DNA of 64,000 nt from Epichloe hybrida (GCA_019022495.1 JAFEKR010000021.1:62001-126000), one strand, 5' to 3'. Positions 33,031-45,714 are shown, numbered from the stretch's first letter. Notes: generated by a model not told the origin, from the letters alone. A program made the numbers and translations.

Positions 33031-33529
33031 TTGCCCGCAGTTGCAACCTCGGTGCTCTTGCTCCTGCCCTCGCCGCTCTGAGCAGAGTTGTGGTTCTCAG
33101 GCGATGAGCTGTCTAAGGTGTTTGCATCGACGAGGTTGTGTATCATGTTGGACTGGACTTTGTCGAAGGCGACGCACGCGGCACCCTGGATAGAAGTCGA
33201 GGATAGAAGTCGAGAGCCTGCATGCGCTGCACAAACGGGTAAGACGCCCTGCCCAACCAGCAGTAGGATTGTCATGAGACCAGAGGATCGATCACCCGCG
33301 CACTCATCTTTGGTGTCTTTGTGTCATTACCAATGACTCATTGGTAATGGGAAGGCTAAACGCTGACCCACGTGACCGCTCCTAAACTCGGACATGTCTT
33401 GCCGTCTTCGTCAAAGTGGCCAATGCATCGGAAAATTTGGAAAGACATCAGGATTGCTGGCGATATCCAGTCAGTGTAATAATGAATATGCGAATAAAAG
33501 GGACCGCAGTGATGGATTCCTGGTGTGAC

Positions 33530-33567
<38 letters not shown>

Positions 33568-33950
33568 ACCTGGTGTGGAAACAAGATTCAAGGTTATCAC
33601 GGAGGTTAGAGCAAAGTTGTTGGCGATAAACCGTCAAATTGCATCAAATGGTGCCTTCTGCTGCCCACCCCCACTTGTGCGTGGAACCCCCCCCCAAAAA
33701 AAAATTAAGGTTTCCGCCTGTGACTAACTTTCACCTTTGTCCAAAGCTCATCTTTTTGCATCAATATTTAACACGACTGTCGCAATACCTGCGCTTGCTC
33801 TCTCTCCCCCCCTCCTCTCCCTCCCTTCTCTTCCTATCCTCATCTCATCCTCCTTTGTATCCCATAGATATCACAGTCCGACACCGCACGACACCATCGA
33901 TCAGCCATCCAGTTCTTCATTCAGATTACCCGAGCAACACGACCACCACC
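33031..33950. other. Intergenic with a heptamer repeat
   Basis: At 33531-33568 a short tandem repeat of GGGATGC (about five copies) occurs. The last 200 bases before 33951 are pyrimidine-rich and serve as the promoter of the next gene. No other feature was recognised. Confidence 0.5.
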
Positions 33951-35775
33951 ATGACCCTCCTCGACCTGCCGCCCGAAGTCCGCCTCGCAGTTTACGATGC
34001 CTACGTTGCTGTAGACGGGGGTTATGTGCTAAAGCCCCAAACCAATAAACTAACTCCCGCAAATAGCAATGAAAAACATGAGTTTGCCCTTCAGCTAACA
34101 TGCAAGCAAATCGCTTGCGAGATGAGGGGCCTCGCTCTCCGTCGCAACACATTGAATTTCCGCGCGGAATATTCCAACGAGGGCCGGATTGCAGCTGCCC
34201 GGTTTCACCATATCCAAGCTACTATCGCCGGTCTATTGCTTTGCTTTCTCACAAATCGGGACCACAGTCGAGCTGAGGGGGTTGATGTCGAAGCAGCGAC
34301 TCTGGGCGATGATTATATTGATAATGATGGTGTGCCGTACTTCACACGTAGCATCATCGATGAAGTGGTCAAGGAATTCCCCCAGCTCAAAACCTTTTAC
34401 CGCGCCATACTTAATCAAGGGGAGCTCCTCAACTCTATACCTTTTAACGCTGCAGAGCGTTTTGGGGTGTCGCCTTCGGCTCTCCGCAGAGGTGCGTGGC
34501 GCACGTTCCAGCTTGCTATAGAAAATGGCACAGTTCTAGATGGCCAAATGTCCTGGATATTTCAATGCCCCAAGAGGGCAAACGCCCTAGCTCAAGATTT
34601 CCCGCCTTGGTCTTTCAATCCGACCAGGGAAGAGTTTGAAGGGCTAATGGAAAATAGCGGGATGCTGTTCCGGCGACTAGGTCACGACTACTGGACGAAA
34701 CCTCACGTTGACGGACTCGGCATCCGCCAGTATACCCAGGGGAGATATAAATTTTCCGCTGCGGCTCATGCTATACACTATTTATCTCATTGTCCACAAC
34801 AGGTGCGAATGCACATCAGACGCATTTGCCTCTATGAGGATACTCTCAGCGTTGCTTTCCCTGAATGCCACGCTCTAGGGCTAATACCCTTTGGTCAAGA
34901 GAACCCGCATCTCTTTATCGAGCGCCATGTCGATATGTGGAGAACTGTTTTTCGAACATCCTTGTCGAGTAGTATGTACTACTGGACAGTGGAAGCTGAA
35001 AGGGAAGTGGCCCTTAATCCCGAATACCAAGAGGAGTCTGCGAATGGAACAAGACTGAACACTAAGAGAGCCTCGCGCTCCTTCGCTCTCTGGGTCTGTG
35101 AAGCTCTTGAACTAGCTCGCTCAGGGATGCCAAAGGGCTCTTTCAAGTTAGTATTTGACGGAGATTCCGCACCAAAGCCATCCTCTCAGATTTTCCATGA
35201 TGTCATCCAACGAGACGCGGTCTGGCAAAGGGTTGTCAAAATGCAGCGCGATCAATGGACGCTTACCGAGCAAGAGCAGTCTGAAAAACTAGCGGAGACC
35301 TTTGACTTCAGCTTTAGTCCGTGGTGTAAGTCAACTCATCACAATGCAATCCGCATACTCGTCATCACTCACACAGTCTCCAGATTTTCTAGACGGCTAT
35401 CCTGATGCAATTGACGACATGGCGAGAAACATGCATGGACTTATTGAGTGCTCCTTCGCAGCCAAACCAAGCCATCTAGACCCGGTAACCGAGTACAGAA
35501 AATACAGCTACTTGGAACCTGGTTTGGATGCGGTGTTTGCGCTCTTCGCGGCATTTGATAGCAATTCAGAACGCTTTGTTGACATGCCCCACTCGCTGCC
35601 CTCGTGGAAAGATCTCGTCGCAGAGGATATCCTGCCCGAGTTTTTCGACCCTGATCAAGATCTGGACCAAGTTTCAGACGCGGACTTTAATATGCTAAGT
35701 AGTGACTCTGACGATGCATCGGATGACGGCGAGGACGAAGAGGATGCATCGTCTACGTTTGGCGACCACGAATGA
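33951..35775 (+). CDS. Fungal-type protein of unknown function with F-box-like start
   Basis: A 588-residue protein, exons 33951-35325 and 35384-35775. The start TLLDLPPEVRLAVYDAYV resembles the F-box/2EXR-type helix found at the N-terminus of many fungal proteins, but no complete F-box is clear. The middle is soluble, with aromatic-rich segments (WSFNPTREEFEGLMENSG, CPQQVRMHIRRICLYED) and no catalytic motif I recognise. The C-terminus ends in an acidic Asp/Ser/Glu tail (about the last 40 residues). No signal peptide or membrane segment is seen. It lies between a dead transcription factor and a zinc-knuckle ORF relic, so it is in an accessory setting. It could be a substrate adaptor of an SCF ligase if the N-terminal helix is a real F-box, but that is speculative. 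Confidence 0.75.
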
Positions 35776-36079
35776 GTACAAGAGGAGTGGGGTGTTGGCC
35801 ACCATTTCATTATTGCCTTTTTCTTCTGTTCTTCAGAAAAGCACAGGTATGGTCTATGGTATGGCACTTTACGGATAACCGAAATGATGAGGTCAAGATT
35901 GACCAACTACCTAGATAGACAATGGAAAGGAACAACGTCTTCTCTACATACAAAGTATCATGGAGGGAAGCTGTCTCTAAGGAAGAAAAAGGTCTACAAG
36001 AGAAGAAAGTGAGTTTGGGATTGCGCAAGTACATGATACTGATCTTCTGTCTTGTCTTGGCATCAACTGCCGGGATCCA
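35776..36079. other. Convergent 3' spacer
   Basis: No feature recognised. Confidence 0.4.
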
Positions 36080-37292
36080 CTACTTTGCCCTCCTTTCAAC
36101 CTTGAGTGTGGTTTGGTTCCGCGGAATGGAAGGCTGGGGTTTGCTGGCGCCCTTTGCGGCTTTGGCTGCGCCCTTTGCGGCTTTGCTGGCGCCCTTTGCG
36201 GCTTTGGGGCTCTGTGCAGATTCGGTGTTATTACCCTGTGCAGGTTGGACACCTCCCTGCGCGGCATGTGCATCGCGCGTAGTTGTATTACGAACCCAAT
36301 GAGGAGTTCCGCTCCTGGCCGCGTTGGCGTCGCGCCGCGCCATGAGGGCACCTTCATCGAGGCAGGACGGGTGATAACTCGCGTGACCGGATTTCTTGCA
36401 GTTTGGACACCGGAACAAGGCGGCCCGTCGAATTGGACAATCTAGAGTCGAATGCTCACCCTCGGCAGAGCATTTTCCGCAACGCATGAGGCGCGAGCGA
36501 CACTGGTTTTGCTTATGACCTGCTTTGCAACATTTGAAGCAGAAGACGGGCACGGACTCTGGGCATATAGCCCTGCAGAGAAGGTGAGAAGATGATGCAT
36601 TAGCCGATGCTGTCTGTTGCATGGAGCGGAGCGAGATGGACTTGACATACCGGACTGTGGAGAGCTGACCACGCGCATTGAAACGATTCTTGTCCAAGAG
36701 CTGGAGAGCATGTTTGACGTTCCCAACGTACAACCACCACATACTGTGCCTCAGAACAAGTTTCTCGACTTGGATGTTATCGTTATCAGCGCGCAATTGC
36801 TCGATGGCCCTGTCATTTTGGTAGCTCATGCTGTGGTTCGGTTCTAGTTCCGGGAGGTAGAGAACGTAAGTCTGCCTTGGCAGCCTCAGATCGAATCCGA
36901 GGGCTTTGGAAATGGCCGTTCCTTGGTGCTGCACGTTCTCAACGTGACTCGGAGGCGTTGCGAGGTGCAATGAATGTCGGGTAATCATGGTGGCGGCAGT
37001 AATCGGTGCAACTCCTGCAGCCTCGAGCCGTTTGACATATTTCATGTGACTTCAACCAGCGCGCCGGGTCAACGTTGGTATCACAAATTTGAAACTGGAC
37101 AGGGTACAGCTCCCGCAAATTCTCCAGCATGCGGTGTTTTTGCTTCCCTGATAGCTGCCGATAGGCAGTGCGCCCGGCCACGGCCACGTCCCGGCTGTTC
37201 TCTTCGCCGCCCAGAGTGAGAGACGAGAGGCCATTCTCTGGTGAAGGTGTGGATGGGCACATTGAGGTCGAGATTTGGTGTTGAAGCGACAT
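36080..37292 (-). pseudogene. LINE ORF1-like zinc-knuckle protein with one frameshift
   Basis: A minus-strand reading of about 400 codons that becomes continuous only if a single extra base near 37,050 is skipped. Frame 37292-37054 ends DPARWLK, and the next frame takes up HMKYVKRLEAAG without loss. The C-terminal half has three zinc-knuckle-like motifs in tandem: CFKCCKAGHKQNQC (a perfect C-x2-C-x4-H-x4-C), CGKCSAEGEHSTLDC and CPNCKKSGHASYHPSC. This triple arrangement after an RNA-recognition-like region is that of fungal Tad/I-type LINE ORF1 proteins. A Lys/Ala repeat closes the protein. No reverse transcriptase lies beside it. The sequence is not RIP-mutated. It may be a solitary relic or a once-domesticated ORF1. 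A sequencing error cannot be excluded as the cause of the frameshift. Confidence 0.55.
36130..36215 (+). repeat. In-frame tandem repeat in the zinc-knuckle ORF
   Basis: Three to four near-copies of CGCCCTTTGCGGCTTTG encode the Lys/Ala/Gly repeat near the C-terminus of the minus-strand ORF. Confidence 0.7.
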
Positions 37293-37299
37293 CTTTCCA

Positions 37300-38298
37300 A
37301 GCAGAAGACACGAGAAGTTTGGTAAAGAGTATAACTAACGGGGCAGTAGAAGGGCGTTGGTGAGGAAAGCACTTGAATTGCAAAGAAGTGCAGGTATTAT
37401 ACTGATGCGATGGTTTGAGGAAGATGAAGGATGGAGGAGGCCCTATGTAGTAATCAGGAGGTCTTTTAAGACTTGTTCACCAGGTTGTTCAGATGCATTG
37501 GCCACAACCAATGAGGCAAAAAAAAAATATATATATATATATAAAAATTAATTAAGTAGGCTGCTGACAGTCGGAGAGGTCAGGGCTCGCGATGCCGTAA
37601 TCACAAGGGTCACGCTTAATACTGGAGATTGCTAATACTGAAATTCTGAAGATGAATGCCATAAAGCATCAGGCCGTTACATACAACAGCCCGCACGTGA
37701 CGGAACTTGGCCAGCTTGTACAAGATGATACAGAACATGCTTTCCACAGTCTCGATAGGGAGGCCCATGATCTGCTGGAGGTTGCACGACCATATCCTGT
37801 CACAGCGGCCACATTCGCGCTCGACCACTTCGACCTCGATCAGTTTTCTGGAAAGAAGTGCAACGTCATTCCCGACACGGACACACACACAAGACGCCAG
37901 CCTGGAAAAATCGCTTACCCAAAAGGCACCATATCCTGACGTTGGCACTTCCCAGGTCATAGGTGGCCCGCCAACCAATCGACTTGAATAACACTTTCAG
38001 CTAGCATCGCGCAGAAAACAACTGCGGAGGAGAGAGCCCTCCGTCCTACCCGAACCAAGCTGGCAGGGATCCCGAATACCTTCCTTGGAAAGGAGAGATA
38101 TTACCTGCTGCTCCATTCTCGGCCCGCACCCAACAGCCCCGCCCCCGACAGTGCGCCAGGGACGCGGCTTGGGGGGGAAAAAAAAAGGAAAAGAGAGGGT
38201 TCCGACCATGGTCAATATCTCAATTCCGAGTACATCAACATCAGTATAAATCAAAATACAATACGGCATCACCCCCCCACCCACCCACCAAACCAGTC
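37300..38298. other. Promoter region of HIS2, no gene
   Basis: Contains a short (AT) run at 37528-37543 and a poly-G/A tract at about 38170-38190. Small open frames here have no recognisable content. Confidence 0.4.
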
Positions 38299-39384
38299 AT
38301 GGCCTTCACCATGCATTCCCACTCGGGCCAGTTCTGCCCCGGCCACGCGGTCGACCAGCTCGAAGACATTGTCCGGCACGCTATCAAGCTGGGGTTCAAG
38401 ACGATGGGTCTGTCGGAGCACATGCCGCGGTATGAGGAGCAGGATTTGTACCCTGAAGAAGTACGTGCGTGCATCGGTCGACAACACATGTCAACGCCCC
38501 AAAACCCACCGTTATTCATCCTCCTCGCATCTAATAACCATTCCACCAGCTCTCCGACCCCAAAACCTCCCTAGCGTGTCTGCCCCCCCTCCACGAAGCC
38601 TACGTCCTCGAAGCCCGTCGCCTCCAACAAGAATACGCATCCCAGGTGCACATCCTCATCGGCTTCGAAGCAGAGTTCATCCGCCCATCCTACGCCCCCC
38701 TCGCCAGAGCCCTCGCCAGAGCCCCCTCAATAGACTACTTCATAGGCTCCGTGCACCACGTGCACTCCATCCCCATAGACTACAGCCCAGCCAGGTACGC
38801 GGCCGCTGTCGCCGCGAGCGGAGGCTCCGAGGAACGCCTATACCAAGACTACTACGACTTGCAGCACGACATGCTGCTGGCGCTCAGGCCAAGAGTATTA
38901 GGCCACTTTGATCTGATCCGGCTGATGAGCGAGGATCCAGGCAGAGACGTGAGGCGGTGGAGCGGCACCTGGGACAGGATCCTGCGGAACTTGAGGCTCA
39001 TCAGGGAACAGGGCGGCTGGTTGGAGTTGAATACGGCGGCGCTGAGGAAGGGCCTGGAGGAGCCGTATCCCGGGAGGATTATCGCCGAGGTTCGTTCCCC
39101 CCCCTCCCTTCATCTCCCATCTTTCCATCTTTGATTCTAACCCCCCCTTTCCCCAGGAATGGATCAAAATAGACGGCAAATTCACAATGTCAGACGACAG
39201 CCACGGCATCGCCCAGGTCGGCACAAATTACGCCCGCGGCCTATCCTACCTCGAGAGCCTCGGTGTCAAGAACCTGTGGACATTTGAGCGCCAGCCTCAC
39301 CCCGGCAACGACGGCTCCAACAAGGCTTCGCTTGTGGACAGGGCGGTCCCATTGGAGGCCTTCAGGGAACACTTCCGGTCTTGA
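38299..39384 (+). CDS. HIS2: Histidinol-phosphatase (PHP family)
   Basis: A 309-residue enzyme with exons 38299-38460, 38550-39089 and 39157-39384, all phase 0. It dephosphorylates histidinol phosphate in histidine biosynthesis. The PHP metal-site motifs are present: MHSHSGQFCPGH at the N-terminus, LSEHMPRY, GFEAEFI, SVHHVHSIPID, GHFDLIRL, ELNTAALRKG and the final TMSDDSH. This is the order seen in yeast His2-type enzymes. The start gives the canonical few residues before the first His-x-His. Introns and the 3' flank contain long C and A runs. It is convergent with the HOS3-type gene, about 320 bases apart. Confidence 0.93.
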
Positions 39385-39704
39385 CGTATTCGTATGGGCG
39401 ATATGCGCGAATGAGAGAGATTTGGAGGAACGACTTGGGATGAGTTGGTTGTAAACGATATATTGGCAAATGTGATAGATTTTTCGATTCTATAAACACG
39501 AAATCTTTGTGTGTCAAAGGGGTATCTCTTCACGCATGTCGAATCTAGTGCTGATCGGCTGCGGCACCTCCTTCCTATTATTCGTCGTCCAGATGTCTAA
39601 AAGGATCAGAGCCCAAAAACCAAAAAAAAAAAAAAAAAAAAAAAAGAAAAAAAAGAAGAAGTTGTGTATCACGTCTGGCTCTCGTTGCCCGGAAGTTGAC
39701 CGCA
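39385..39704. other. Convergent spacer with a long A run
   Basis: 3' flanks of the two convergent genes. Positions 39621-39660 are almost pure A with a few G. No gene is seen. Confidence 0.5.
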
Positions 39705-42700
39705 TCATCCGGTCCCTGATGTGTTATGAGCAGGCTTGTCTGCCCTCGGGGCGAACGGGATCCCAGAGTTGTGTTGGTACTTGAATAGCCCGCTTGGTTT
39801 GGCTACTGGTGCGGGCGTGCCCGTGCCCGTGGGCGTCGAAGCCGATGGAGCCGGAACGTTTGGTGGAAGCCATTTGAGGGGTTCTTGGGGGACCAGCGTC
39901 ACAGCTACAGCTTCGGAGCCCTCGGGCTGGTACGGAATGAACATGTCGCTCGTGTCGCTTGCTGCATGTATGGCAACATGAGGCACGTTGGGAGAGCTGC
40001 CTGCGAGGAGCGACGGAGCAGGCGTCGGAGAAGATGTGCCTGATGATGTGTAGAGAGCTTCTACCGGGGTGGGCACTCCTCCTCCGCTTAATGAAGGGGT
40101 CGGTGGTGCTCGTGCTTGTGCTTGTGCTTGCAGAGGTTCGCTGACGCACGACGCAGGCAGAGCAGATGGCCCTACCAAAACCGTGGGTATTGAAGACATA
40201 CATTCAGGGGTCGGTGTTTTCTCTGAATTGACAGTAGCCGAGTCGTGATCAACTCCCCTTCCCCCTGCAGCACTGTCTGTCGCCACGTCTTTGGTCTTCA
40301 TCTTTGCCTCCTTTTGCGATTGCGTGATCAGGTTGATTCGAATCTTCTTCACGCCCATGGCAAGGTTGTCCATGTCTGCGTTTGCGTCGTTGCCCGCAAC
40401 GCTGAGTGGGAGACCAGTGCATGGCGTCGGTGTGTCGGCACCAACAAGAGCGGGCTGCTTGCCCGCCCTGGCCGGCGTGCTTGTTTTCTTCACAGTCCTG
40501 GGCCCATTAGCAGCCGCTTCTTTACGCACTGGCGCACCTCTGTTCTTTTGCAGAGGCACTTTGCCACCACTCTGCGCGTTGCCTGCCCGGGAATTCGGTC
40601 GGCTGGTTGTCGTTCGCCTCGGGGCGGGAGCTGTTGCCGGAACCGGCGGCATGGAGAGCGACTCCTCCTCACTCGGAGGACTCAGGGTGGTAGAGGCGGC
40701 ACTGAGACGACGAGTCGATCTCCTCGCTGACTGTGTTACGTTGGGTTGAGGTGTGCTCCTGATCGTCTGCGCCCATACAAGTCAGCAAAGTATTTGTTTT
40801 GTCATCAACAGACGCATATGATTGAAGCCGCTTTACCTTCATTGGAGAAGCTACTGGGGTAGTGACCGGCTTTCTTCTCGTCCTTGGCAGCGTCTCGCTG
40901 GTTTCTTCGTCGATGGGGCCTATGGTCCTCGCCCGCCTCTCGCGCAACGACATTCTCGATGATGATCGGTCGGCCCCAGGAGGTGGAGGTGGAGGTGGAG
41001 GTGGAGGAGGGAGTCCGAGCAATGTGGACTGTCGATCCCGCCGAGCCCGGGATGCCTCCGCATTGAGTTCTTCTGCCTTGTAGCTGTCTGTCTGGCGATC
41101 CAAGGGAATCAGTATATTGCATAGCTCCTTGGCAGCAACGACCCATGACACCTCCGGGGGCGGAGGCGAGGGTGGTCGTTGAATCACTCTCGGTTGCCCC
41201 GTAGATAAGCTAGACAGACTCCGTCGCATCTTAACCGGGTCTGTCACTCTTGCTGTAGAAGCTTGTGTTGGTGATGAATACGTGGGGGGTGTGGAATTCC
41301 GTGCTTTCTTTGGTGGCGATGGTGGCTCTGCAGCCTGTTCGAGCTGATCCAGTTGACCGCTCGCCCACCACGACGGGTTATAAGGACAAATTGACATCCG
41401 TGAAGGCGTTGGCTCAATAACATGGCCAACGTCCATATTGACAAGGCCGGTTCTCTGGCCCATTTCGTACCCAAGGCTGCTGTCTTCCTGCTCCGTCTTT
41501 ATTATCGAAGGTTCACTTTTCCCAACCATGCCACTCAAGTGACTTAGTATGCCTGAATGTAAAGCACGATCGCTATATCCGCCCTCAAGGACGCTGATGA
41601 CTCTTCCATCCACAGCCAGTCCGTCCTCGGCGGCCAGCTTGACAACATCTCGAGTTAGTCGAGCGTAGAACTCGGTTGGTACGTTCACTTGATGACGCTG
41701 CATGCCCGCCCCCTCCCATTCGCTAGCATCGAAACCAGCAGAGAAGAAGATGGCGGCTTTTGGGGTTTGGTTCGTGTCTCGTACTTTGAGCGCCCGTTCC
41801 CTTAGATACTTGCGTGTTTTATCCAACAAGACGCTATACGTTGATTCATACAGTGCCCAAAAATCCTGCTCTGTTTTCCAGGACTGCAGGTGAACGTTCC
41901 AGATTGACTGGCCATGGGCGTTGTCTACGCATACGCTGGCATTCCTCACCTTTTCTGCGTCGCCCCACTCGCAAGGATAAGAGTTGATATCATGCAAACT
42001 AAAGTAGCCAATCGAGGTCTTCTTCCAGTGAGCCTCGTTTTTCTTGGCGGCACCGGCCCGAGAGTTGTGCTCCCAAGTGATGGCTTGGGACCCATCGCCA
42101 TGGTGAAGGTCGAAGTCGATAATAGCCGCATGTGTAAGTCCATGATGTAGGGCACCATGCATGATACCTACATGCACATTGTTCACCCAACAGAAACCAG
42201 AAGGATGAGACGCGGAGCAGTGGTGGCCAGGAGGTCTCACGCCGACAAAAGCTCTGCGAGGTCCATCTCCGAACACAGTATCGACGGCTTCACAGACTGC
42301 CCCCAAAGCGCCTTCCATGGCGTTGAGCGACTCCGCACAGAGATACAAGTCGCCCTCGTGGAGTTGTTGCGGAACAGGGTCGTCGGCACCTCCAGCAACA
42401 TCCCGCCGTTGAAGCTCCTTGCGCCCCATGGCCAACGTTGATTCAGCAGACTCGCACATCAGTTTCAGCTCCTCCATCCATTTGGTGCCATGGACATTGG
42501 TCACGGCTGGCGACGACAAGGGCAATCGCCTCGTGGTCTTGTGAATGCGGAATGGTATGCCATCGATGTCGAGTAGGTTCCTCTTGGGATGAATAGGAAG
42601 TCGACCTTGGCAGTGCCGACCACCCAAACGTACGTAAGCCGTCGAAACGCCCAGCACACATGCCTTGATCCTTTCAGGACGTTCCACTATGGTGCTTAGA

Positions 42701-43287
42701 GCACTACGCGATGTACGAGGACGGGAGAACCTGTGGCCGTACACTGCATCGTTGAGGATCACAATCGTATCTGTCGAGAGAGTGGCAATGAGTCCATGAT
42801 GGGCCTCGAGTTCGGCTCGGAAGTAGTCGCTCGCTATCGAGTTGGCCGTTACCGGCGCCTTCTCTTCCTCGGTTGTCGATTTCGAAGATGTCAGCGACAT
42901 GAGCTGGCCATAGCTTGCTCGTCGCGTCAAGGACTTTCCAGATGCGGCGCCGCTAGCAGAATGCAGAGAATTCATCGAGGCTTTGCGAAGTAATGGAGGT
43001 GTCCCAGCGCGGGAGCCCCCCCTAGAATTCGAACCATTGGAAGGACTACGGGACGGATTTCGGGGTCGAGGTGTGGCGGAGGGTGAGCGGTGAGGCGGAG
43101 GTCTAAGGGGTGTGTTTGACGCAGTACTTGCGCGGCGAGAAGACGGCAGCTTTGACTGATTGAATTCATTCGTGATGGAGAGCTGGCTCAGCGACTGTGT
43201 CAGATCAGCGTCGTCGTCGTGGGCATTCGTGGCTGGGCTTGTCGACTTGTGCCGTGGGGGCAGCGACCCATGAATGGAAGATGGCAT
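39705..43287 (-). CDS. HOS3: HOS3-type class II histone deacetylase
   Basis: A 1,170-residue protein on the minus strand, exons 43287-40837 and 40766-39705 (70-base intron). The first 150 residues are Ser/Pro-rich and disordered. The deacetylase domain spans about 160-590, with RPPGHHCSAS (His355/356), DFDLHHGDGS (metal ligands Asp393 and His395 by analogy), FSAGFDASEWEG (third metal ligand) and VLEGGYSDRAL. These are the zinc-dependent HDAC signatures, and the overall sequence and long C-terminal tail match fungal HOS3. In yeast, Hos3 deacetylates core histones and acts at the bud neck/septum. The C-terminal half is Pro/Ser/Thr-rich, including a run of about 12 prolines. The catalytic residues look intact. 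Confidence 0.93.
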
Positions 43288-43599
43288 GGAATTGGACGGC
43301 GACGACGACGCATGAGACGAATCGTTTTTTTTTCAGGACTCTGGATAAGGGCGCTCGACTGACTGAGTTTTGCGAGGGTGGCTGTCAGCAGACAATGGGG
43401 ATGAGGATGGGGATCTGGTTGTTTGATGTTTGTTTTGGTGTGAACTCAGCCAGACTCATGCTTGCGACCGGGTTTCGTGGCCCATTATTATTTATTGACA
43501 AGAAAACAAGGGACCAGGCCACACAGACGGACCGCGACCGCGTCTGGCTGAAAAGTGGGGTCACGTGCATCATTGAAGTCAGTGAGATCCAAAGATCCA
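43288..43599. other. HOS3 promoter side
   Basis: 5' flank of the deacetylase gene. No other feature seen. Confidence 0.4.
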
Positions 43600-43871
43600 A
43601 GTCACGTCCTCCTCAATGACTGTTCCAGCACTGGCTTACGGAGTACGCCGGGGAGCACTGCAATGAAATGACCTGTCATACCATGTCCTCCGCTCCGCAT
43701 ACTGGGTGTCCATCGTCCATCATTGTCAAGAACCACCCCGCATTTGTCAAGTCAGACGTCGATATGGAAGCCGTAGTGTTGAGCTGCGTCCTGCACGACA
43801 TGGGATGGGCTGAAACCCGGAATCCACTCTCAGACGAAAGAAAATTTGAAGTGGACGATGCGAATGCCTAG
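43600..43871 (+). pseudogene. Fragment of a cyanamide hydratase-like HD-domain protein
   Basis: A short reading resembles fungal HD-domain hydrolases of the cyanamide hydratase type. The HD motif and its surroundings are clear: VLSCVLHDMGWAETRNPLSD then ERKFEVDDANA, where a stop follows directly. Upstream, WLTEYAGEHCNEMT and HVLRSAYWVSIV lie in different frames. Two frame changes and the early stop make this a fragment of a dead gene. Intact relatives hydrate cyanamide or related nitriles/isonitriles in the cytosol. Confidence 0.6.
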
Positions 43872-44539
43872 TCATATTGCCATTTTTTTCGTAACTATAT
43901 AAGCAGTCGCTGCCGCAGCGAACTTGATTATCATTGCGAATTCGTTGGGATTGATTCTACGTCAACTCCTGGTTGTTCACACGTGACGCGAATTTGTATG
44001 TACATACTTGTCCGTGTCGGTTTACATCGGCTTTGACTAGAACCAAGGCACGTGTCCCATCTCCAGCCTGCTGGACATGCATAATGACAAGCGGCTATGT
44101 GGGCTAATAAAAACAGCCAAAATCGGAGTGCGCACCCCTCCCTCCTAATAACAGTAGCTGCGATAAATAAGCATGCCATTTAATCCGTATTATCTATCAT
44201 ATATGCTGAACACTAACCCCTAGGTCTGCCGTGGTGCGAGTGATGAAAAGAGAAGATGATGATTACCTAGCCGGAAAATCTATCGAAGGAAAAAGGGAAG
44301 CTATATATAAGTTTATCAACGAAGAGCAAAGATGAACAGAGAACCTGATCAATGAAAGGTTTGCTCAATATACGAATCACGGCACGAATCACGATAACAA
44401 ACGCGATACGACAGGAAGAGTGATGCCTGAGATGTGAGGCTGCAATATCCAACACAAACCGGGAAGTCGTGGGGACTCAGACGGTGCCAACGCCACCGAC
44501 GCAATTGAACAATGAATGGCCTCAACGAGCTCGCCCCTA

Positions 44540-44598
44540 ACCACCAGATCACCAGATCACCAGACCACCAGACCACCAGACCACCAGACCACCAGACC
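44540..44598 (+). repeat. Short tandem repeat (CACCAGACC)n
   Basis: Five to six near-identical 8-9-base units of the form ACCAGA(C/T)C in tandem, noncoding. Confidence 0.8.
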
Positions 44599-45654
44599 AT
44601 CCGTCCGGAGAAAGGACGGGATGACATCAACTTGACACCGGTGTGACATGAGACTGACTAGGATCTCGAGTAAACCTGACTCAGAAGTGGCCAAAATATA
44701 CATCTACATACTAAAAGTGAACACTGAAGGGTTTCCTGGACTCAGCCATCTCAGATGGCCGAAATCTTTGGCGGCTATCAAAAGGGGTCGGCTACGCGCT
44801 GGCTATTGCTCGTCGGTGTGACAAAGTCGCGCAAGACGCGGCGTGGCTTGATGCCAATGTCTCTCTCGGCCAGTTGTCGTGCAGCTTTGTCTTCCCTCAA
44901 ATAAGCTGCGGGCTTGGCCAAATACAATCATTATCTTGTTGGTGATACTGCAGTCGTGGATCGCCCCTTTTAAAATGACTCTCCCGGCACAGATGCGCCC
45001 CCAAATCCCTGCAAGTTGCCGTTGTTGAAAGTCCCCACCAATAGAGCCGCTAATCTTTGTTTTTTTTTTTTTTTTTTGTTATGAGAGTCAACATGCTTTC
45101 ATGGACTCTTTGTAGACATTTTGCTGTCATTGTAGATGCACTTGTCTTCAAGGGGAACCGGACATGTTTGCATAGGGCTGCAGCGGATTGCCCTTTCTTT
45201 ATTAGTCGGATCGCCGATTTGACCGAGATCGCCCCGGTGAGACCACTTCATTTTTCCTAAACGGTTTAGCGCTTTTCCTGTTTGTTCATTTCCTCTTGGC
45301 TTACTTTTCATGCGGCTACTTTCATGCCGCCCAACAAAGCAGCGCCCATCAAATTCGGATCTCTTGACATGACTTAATATCTATGTATGGAGCTCTTGTG
45401 CTGGAGCCAGGAGCACCATGCCGAGGCGCATCAGGTGATTGAATGTACGGACTTGCGTATGTACATGCTCTTTGGAGTGATGCAGAATTAGGAAAAGCGG
45501 CCCTGTCACGGAGATGAAGCTCTCATGCACATGACAAGCGTGACTCGTACTTCATACCGAGTAGTTATGTGATATTACATGTAGACTTTAACAAAGACGA
45601 CGAGTCGGAATGTGCTGATTTACCTGCCACTTGTGGCGTGACATTTGGCCAGCG

Positions 45655-45714
45655 CGTACCGAGTACCGCGTACCGAGTACCGCATACCGAGTACCGAGTA
45701 CCGAGTACCGAGTA
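45655..45714 (+). repeat. Heptamer tandem repeat (GTACCGA)n
   Basis: About eight units of GTACCGA/GTACCGC in tandem, noncoding. Confidence 0.85.

Noticed and set aside
40767..40836. Extending HOS3 exon 1 to its own downstream stop instead of splicing
   Set aside because: A GTAAAG donor and GCGCAG acceptor with a CTGAC branch site join two open frames in phase and give the long C-terminal tail usual for HOS3.
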